Shown here in pieces: positions 57,896 to 64,000 of a DNA stretch of 64,000 nucleotides; the first letter of the stretch is position 1; each line of letters opens with the position of its first letter. A program made the position numbers and the translations under genes. The DNA is from Otis tarda (Eukaryota; Chordata; Aves; Otidiformes; Otididae). The notes under the pieces were generated by a model. It was given only the letters and a program-made list of their open reading frames with translations. It was not told the DNA's origin and ran no database searches. The DNA lies in NCBI GenBank assembly GCA_026413225.1, contig CM048553.1, forward strand, positions 17,112,501-17,176,500, written 5' to 3'.

Positions 57896-60800
57896 AAGGA
57901 AACCTCCTTGCCTGATTCTGCGTGTCTTGCAAACTTGAATGTGGTTTACATCCCTGAGCTCGCTGGTTTTCTGCAACAGCAACACTCTGGGACATTTGCT
58001 GAAAAGCTCTCCCTAATGAAGAAATGAATCTCCCTGTTGTGCATGTAGAGGCCACTCTAGAGGAATTTCAGAGCAGTTCTCTAGCTAAAGTGGCCCAAAT
58101 TTGTATGTAGGAGGAGACTCCACTGGCTAGAGAGGGAGTTTGGGAAGACTGGCATCACTAGGCAAGCCATGTTTGACAGAGACACCACCAGTGACCATCT
58201 TCAGGTCGTGATCCACAGGATGGACTCTCGGATAATCTGCCGTGTGCTTTCTGCACGGCTGGTCCCCCAGCAGCTGCTGCCCAGCCGTGTTCCTGTGGTG
58301 GCCTCTCCAGACTGAATGTGCACATTCTTTCTTCTCACCGATGAGTTTCATCTCATGTTTTTCCAGAAACCTACTTTTCAATTTCTGTACACTCCTACGT
58401 TGTGGAAGAAGAGATCACATTTTAGCCAGTATCACCTCTTACTGCTTTTTCTGTTGTCCATCCATGCTGGAACCACTTCTTTTGGCCACTCTTACCACTT
58501 TCTTTAGATTATTATTTAAAGGAATACTGGTTTTGCTTAACTCCTTTCTACTTTAGGCCTCCTCCCTATAATTACCTACTAATTCCAGTTTTACTCAAGA
58601 CTTTTGTCTTTAGTTTGCTGTTCTTTCACTTTGTATTCCTGAGCAGTACAAACATTACCTTTTATCTTCACACTCAACCTGTTTTGCTTTACTGGTTAGA
58701 GTCAAACCTAGAATTTCTTTCTTAATTAGTTTTATATATATATCAAGAAGGTGGAAAAAATAATTTTTATCTCATTAATATAGTCAGGAATATACACATA
58801 TGTCTATGAAACTCATTATGGTAACAAGCGCTGGAATTTCTCGCCACTCTGCATCCCACTCGTCCTTTCCCAGCAGATACACAGATGATTATAGGTCTCC
58901 ATGACCATCATGCTCTGTGCTTCAGATGACATTGCTGGTTGCTGAAAGGCAACCCCATTTTCCTGGTATGGCAGCCTGCAGAAACATGTACAACCATAGC
59001 ACTCCTTGCCACAAGTTGCACAGAGGTTAAGGTGTGCGGTGTTTCCTTCCTCACCAATGACATTCGGTCCTAATTTTTTGTTTGGGTGATGATCTAGTCA
59101 ATCTTCCCTACTAAGGAGCAGCTATGACCACGAAAGCAGTGACCGCTCTCTCTTTTCAGAGCAGCATTTCCTCTCCCATCAGTGATGTTGCTGCAAACCT
59201 CCAACTTCCTAGCTTTTTCCTTTGGAGTCTTCTACATCCACTCCTCTGGGTCTGTTGGGACGATGAACCTGTGTCTACCTGATCTTTCCTTGCACAGCTC
59301 TTGCAGCCTGCTACTGTAGAAATTTCCCCAGCACTGCTCTCCACACTGGAGGATGTTGTTTTCCTCACCATCGCCAGTGGGAACACATGGAGTTCAGCCC
59401 TTGGTAACCCAGCCCAGGATCCAGGCTGAAGCATAGCGTGTTTGTGGTGACCATGTGGGCCTGGCCGTCATGGTTGCAGGTCAAGGAAAATCTCAGCTCC
59501 GGCAGCACTGTGTCCCATCATTCCTGCCCTAGTCCTGTGAAACCGCCCCTTGTTGTCCTGTGTTCAGTCACAGCTGCTGGGGCTGAGGATTCACAGACTC
59601 TTTCCGAGCCTGGCTGCCTCCTGCTCTCTTATTAGGTTGCAGAAAGAGGGCAGAGATGCTACCTTTTATTAAACCGATGCAGCTGGAGAAGCAGCAGCAG
59701 ATGGCTCTGGCTGGAGGGATTATGTGGCTGTGCTGGGATTCCCTATAAACTCAGCTCCATCCGACCAGTTTTCTCGTGGTCTGGAAAGACTGAATGAGAG
59801 AGAGTCTTAAAGAAGGTGAAGAGGAGGAGCATCAGAGCCACAACAAAACCCCTTCATCTGTTTCTGAACAAGGTTTTGCTTCTGGCTGCCAGTGCAGCCT
59901 GTCTCACAACAAGAGAAATCAGGTTGACTGCACCAATTCCAGAGATCAGCTCTTTTCACTACAAGGTTGCCTTGTCAGAAAGAGAGCTGAGATTCACCTG
60001 TGTGAGCCAATCTCTCCTTCAAGTAGGCATCTGCATATGGGTAAGAGAAGCCCAGTCTTTCAGAGAGACATTTTTTCCCTCAGCATGCACACCATCAGTC
60101 TTGTCAGCTGTATGTGCGTTAGGCATTAAGAACACTATCATTCAAGAGGAGGCTGGTAAAAGGCTTAATCTCTGCTATTTTAGCTATTTTTCTTATCCAG
60201 TTGAACACATATTGTCTATTTTCAATATCTCTGAAAACAGAATGTTGAACATTATGAAAGAGATGGTAACTGTGTCCCCCTGTTTCTTTACAGTCAGTTC
60301 TTCAGGCAGTTCATGTTTTGACCAAGCTAAGGTATCCACTTATCGCAGTAGCTTCCTCTTTCCTTTCCCAGCACTTTTAGTGGCTGCCAGTGCACAGACT
60401 GGGCTGTGGAGAGTGAGGGCCATTTTCTAGTTTCTGAAATGCCGCAAATCCTTTTTGGAGCTCAGAAGCAACTATTTCCTATTCTCAACTAAAATTATGA
60501 GGACCATTCTCATAATTCCTCCCAAGTCTAAGTGATTTTTTACTCAGCCTGAGCACTGATCAACAATTGGCACAACCCAAAGCCAAAGACCACCCTCGTG
60601 ACCCTTCCAGCTACTATTACATGGTGACATTTGACCCATGAATGGACAGGTAGCAGACAGGATCTCCACTGAGGTCACACTCAGGAAAATGTTTTCTTAA
60701 TGCTAGACATGGGCTCGTGGTACAGAGGAAGTATTTTCTCAGAGAAACAAGCCTGTGTCCAAGCAGATTTGGGAAGTCAAACATACAGGAGCCAAGTCTC

Positions 60801-63800
60801 TGTTCTCACATTAAAATCAATCAATTAGACTTCTTAATCATCTCATTGCAACATGCTGGTTGTGCTGCCAAGCTGGGCTGGTCATCAGATTTTGTTTTCC
60901 CTCCAATATACAGTGGGACTAGCAAAACAAGCTGCGACATCCCCCGACTTGTGGGAGTTGCCAGGACCTCTTCCTTTGTGAAGACAGATAAATGCAAAAT
61001 CAGGGCAGAGAGCAGAGCAAAGAGAACAGGCAGTCACAGCATTCCCATCCTCTGGTCCAAATTTTCTGTCTCCCAAATTGCTAAGGCCTGCAATAAAATG
61101 AACTTATGGAAGCCCTGTAAGAAGCGAGGGATGCTTAGACAGAAATGCAGAGGAGAGTTGATGTCATGGAGCGGTGCTAAATGAGAAGAAACATCAAAGA
61201 AAACAAAGCCACCTAACAAGGTCCAAGGGGACAGTCCCACTTTATGCCCAGTGTGGTTTTTATTCAAAAACACTTTCAAAATCACATCCTAACCTTTCTT
61301 TAAGTAACAAAGAATCCTCACATAATTGCTCTTCTCCGTGAATCAAAGCACCTTGTGAAAATGTCCTTCTGGGAGTCACTCAGCCTGTGGTCCCCCTTTC
61401 TCACCAGCTCTGCAGTGTGAAAGCACCTCCAGCAAGTGCCAGCAGCAGCCAGGGCCTCTCCCCGAGAGAGGCTGAGCGCTGCACACGCTGCCTCTGAGAC
61501 TTAATTTGTTACTACACCGAATGCCTTTGGCAGGGGCCTTTCACTGCTGTTTAAGGCATTATTGGGTGAATTATCACTGCAAGCATCAACTGAAAAAAAA
61601 AAAAATCCGAATGCAAAATGACGCCCATGGAAGAAAAAGGAAGGAGAGGTTTTCTTTCTTAGGTGGTGTTGTTCTGAGTAGAGCTCTTATTCAAAAAAAC
61701 ATTTGGAAGAAATTCCAGACCCTGCCAGATCCTGAACAGCATCACCTCTCCTCAAAGCTGAGCAATAAGCCATAGCATTAGCATACGGTACTCTGATCAA
61801 AAAGTATTCCTCTGCCCCTGGATACCTTCAACCCCATGGTAAATCCTCTCCTGGTCAGAAACTACTAGCTCCACACCACTGTTTTTCAGCATGGCACCTC
61901 TGTCATGAAAGAGGTCGCAGCTGTGCCCAAGCGTTTGGCTTCGCTTAGCACAGCAGGAGATGCTGGAAGCAGGGGGTTAATGTGTCGGAGTAACCACAGC
62001 CCTTGGACTTCCCCTTGCAGCCAAACGCAGAACCTGCCAAGCCTGCGTTCCAGTAAAACGCAACTCACACAATCTGTAAGTGTAATAAAATAGCTGTTAA
62101 CAATTCTGTAACTCTCTCTCTTTAAACTTGTAAAAGCCTGAAGGTCAGCTGGAAGTCAACTCACATTTCTTTGGGAGGAGGGCAGGCCAGTCCCGGGTGA
62201 CTGGTTCCTGTCCTTTTACCTCGTCGCCTGGGGTTTCTGAAGGGCAAGCACTGTGCCTGGTGAGGTTTTCCTGCCTTACTCCCACTACAGGAGAGCAAAT
62301 GGAGCAGAAGGGTGTATGACCAAAGGGGAGCGGGTACCAAAGGTCCTTGATGTTTCACAGCTGCTCAGATCTGTCTCCCATCAGCAGTGAGACTGGGTGA
62401 ACACCATCTCCATTTGGTAGTTTGTGAGAAACACGCTCATGGTTTCCCTTTTCTGGGCTTGGCGCTGGAGACTCTCAAGACCCTGGAGTGAGAAGAGAAG
62501 CAAGTTCGAACTCTGTCTCCAGGTAGAAGCAAACTTTTAAATTGCACGGTGACCTCCAGGCTCACTGGGGTTTAGGGCTGGGTATGTAAAAACCCAGGCT
62601 CAGCGCTCCTGCAGTCCGGTGTGTGGAAATGTAAGGCCACCCATCAAGGGAACAAGGCAGCTCTGCCACGTACGAAACTGGGGAAGCAGGACGGATGTGG
62701 AGAGGGAGAACAAGGGTAGGAGAGGCATACAAAATTCATCACCATTCTCTCGTCACAAAACACTCCATTTCTAGTTTGGCAGACCAAGTGAATTTGTTTG
62801 TCATCTCCAGGGTCAAAAGCCTCCTCGTTTAATCACTGAGATTGGAGGGACAGAATGTGTCAACACTTTGAGTAAAAACAACCAACATGAAAACAATGTT
62901 TTCCCCAGTAATTTCCCAATTGCATCCCCAAGTATAGCAAATTCTTGAACGAGAAACCATCCAGACAGACCAGACAGAGGGCTGAGCACACCGCTGGGGC
63001 AGCCCTGGTGAGATCAGCAGTCGTTGCAAAATGGTGTAATGCGCTCCAGTCAACTAACAGTAGCAAGAATAAAGCCTACATGGCTAGATCCTTTTGTTGT
63101 TGTAGCAAATCCTATGTTATTATATTTCTATTATATTTTACATTAAAACTCTGTTTATTTCAGCTAAGAAAGGAGAGAATCAAACAGGGGAAAAAAAAAA
63201 AAGTGTGCTAACCTGCAAAACCAATTCTAACATAAGCTTTAAGATCAAGCATCTTTTCCAGGATGATATAGGAATACCCAAAGCGCTGCTCCTTCCTATC
63301 AGGCTTTTGCTTGCCATTATTTTGCAGTAGCTGGGTTCAGGGTCTCTGGGGGCAGATTTGGGTGGACACTGTGAGAAGGAAAGATGAGGCTGAACACCAA
63401 TGGTGGGGCAGAGCATCACCCTCCTTCCCTCCAGGTGCTGCAAGCCCTTGTGCACCGAGGAAATTCTAAGGTTTAGACATAGCTGTAACACTCATGCACA
63501 CAAAGTACTGACTTATTTATTTATTAAGGAGTAACATTAAAAAAAAAATCCCATTCCCCAAAGCATCTTTTGCAGAAAAGGTACAATGGCAGCTCATATA
63601 ACAGTAAGTGGCACAAGTAGCACAAAAAAAAAAAAAAAAAAAAGAAACGCACTCAGTTTTTCACCCCAGCCTTATGTCTTCAGTTCAGCTTTAATCAGGA
63701 AAATGTTTGGCTTCCCTGGGGGTTTGGTTACAAGAAACCAGATGTAGCACTGGAAGAAGATGGAGCTTTTCCAGGGGGAGCTGGTGGGGTTTGCATCTGG

Positions 63801-64000
63801 TGAAGAACTGCAGAAGTTCAAACAATTGGCCTCAAAACAAGCCTCTGCGTGCTCCCTTCTGGGAAATACCATGGAAATAGGATTAAGGTGTGGGTGGTGA
63901 AGAGGAGGAGAAACCACACATTAGCCCAGAAAACAGCCCCCTGTGATATCCCAAACAAGAGCTTGCATCATTTCACTTCATACGCCAAGTGTGCGGGGCA
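57896..64000. other. Non-coding, no recognised gene
   Basis: AT-leaning unique sequence with a short (TA)n run at 58734-58741. There is one 204-codon open frame at 59816-60430 with no recognisable domain. No exon of a neighbouring gene was recognised; by human synteny (WAC upstream of BAMBI) such a gene would lie beyond the right edge. Confidence 0.6.
63624..63643 (+). repeat. Poly-A tract (20 A)
   Basis: An uninterrupted A run. The 60 bp before it do not resemble a known retroposed RNA. Confidence 0.9.

Noticed and set aside
59816..60430. 204-codon open frame on the plus strand
   Set aside because: No family resemblance and no supporting splice sites or promoter features.

Overview
The window is vertebrate nuclear DNA, almost certainly from a bird. 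It holds several CR1 retrotransposon tails ending in the avian-style ATTCTATG/ATTCTGTG short repeat, one intron-split protein gene that is near-identical to vertebrate BAMBI, CpG islands, and otherwise long gene-free sequence. There is no bacterial-style gene packing, and I see no tRNA, rRNA, CRISPR array or viral gene.

The only protein-coding gene I can support is BAMBI (BMP and activin membrane-bound inhibitor), on the minus strand. It has three coding exons: 45867-45792, 43013-42723 and 42280-41862. The splice sites are consensus GT/AG, both introns are in phase 1, and the product is 261 residues. It starts in a strong CpG island (about 45430-46640) that contains a CCAAT box, GC boxes, a G-quadruplex-forming run and GGCGCC motifs. 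A poly(A) signal lies about 310 bp past the stop codon.

Layout by region. 1-41.5 kb is downstream of BAMBI and carries no recognisable gene. It contains four young CR1 fragments (13.8, 18.9, 29.3 and 32.9-33.4 kb), an old, heavily decayed CR1 body split by about 300 bp of unrelated sequence (7.6-9.0 kb), a likely ancient sauropsid repeat at 2.1 kb, simple repeats, and a few dense transcription-factor-motif clusters. 41.5-46.6 kb is BAMBI and its promoter; intron 1 holds a possible L2/SINE-like fossil. 46.6-64 kb is upstream of BAMBI. It holds two candidate enhancers (about 47.9-48.2 and 51.0-51.25 kb), an orphan CpG island with a CR1 tail inside it (51.24-52.13 kb), and another old CR1 copy (57.4-57.9 kb).

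BAMBI is a pseudoreceptor that damps BMP, activin and TGF-beta signalling and is itself induced by those pathways. The most interesting non-coding signals are therefore motif clusters matching SMAD (AGAC/GTCT, GGCGCC), TGIF/MEIS (TGACAGCTGTCA), SOX and POU sites around it. These are inferences from motif reading; conservation and chromatin data would decide them. I did not find a convincing new multi-gene system. The long open frames elsewhere look like chance frames in GC-rich or homopolymer-rich sequence.
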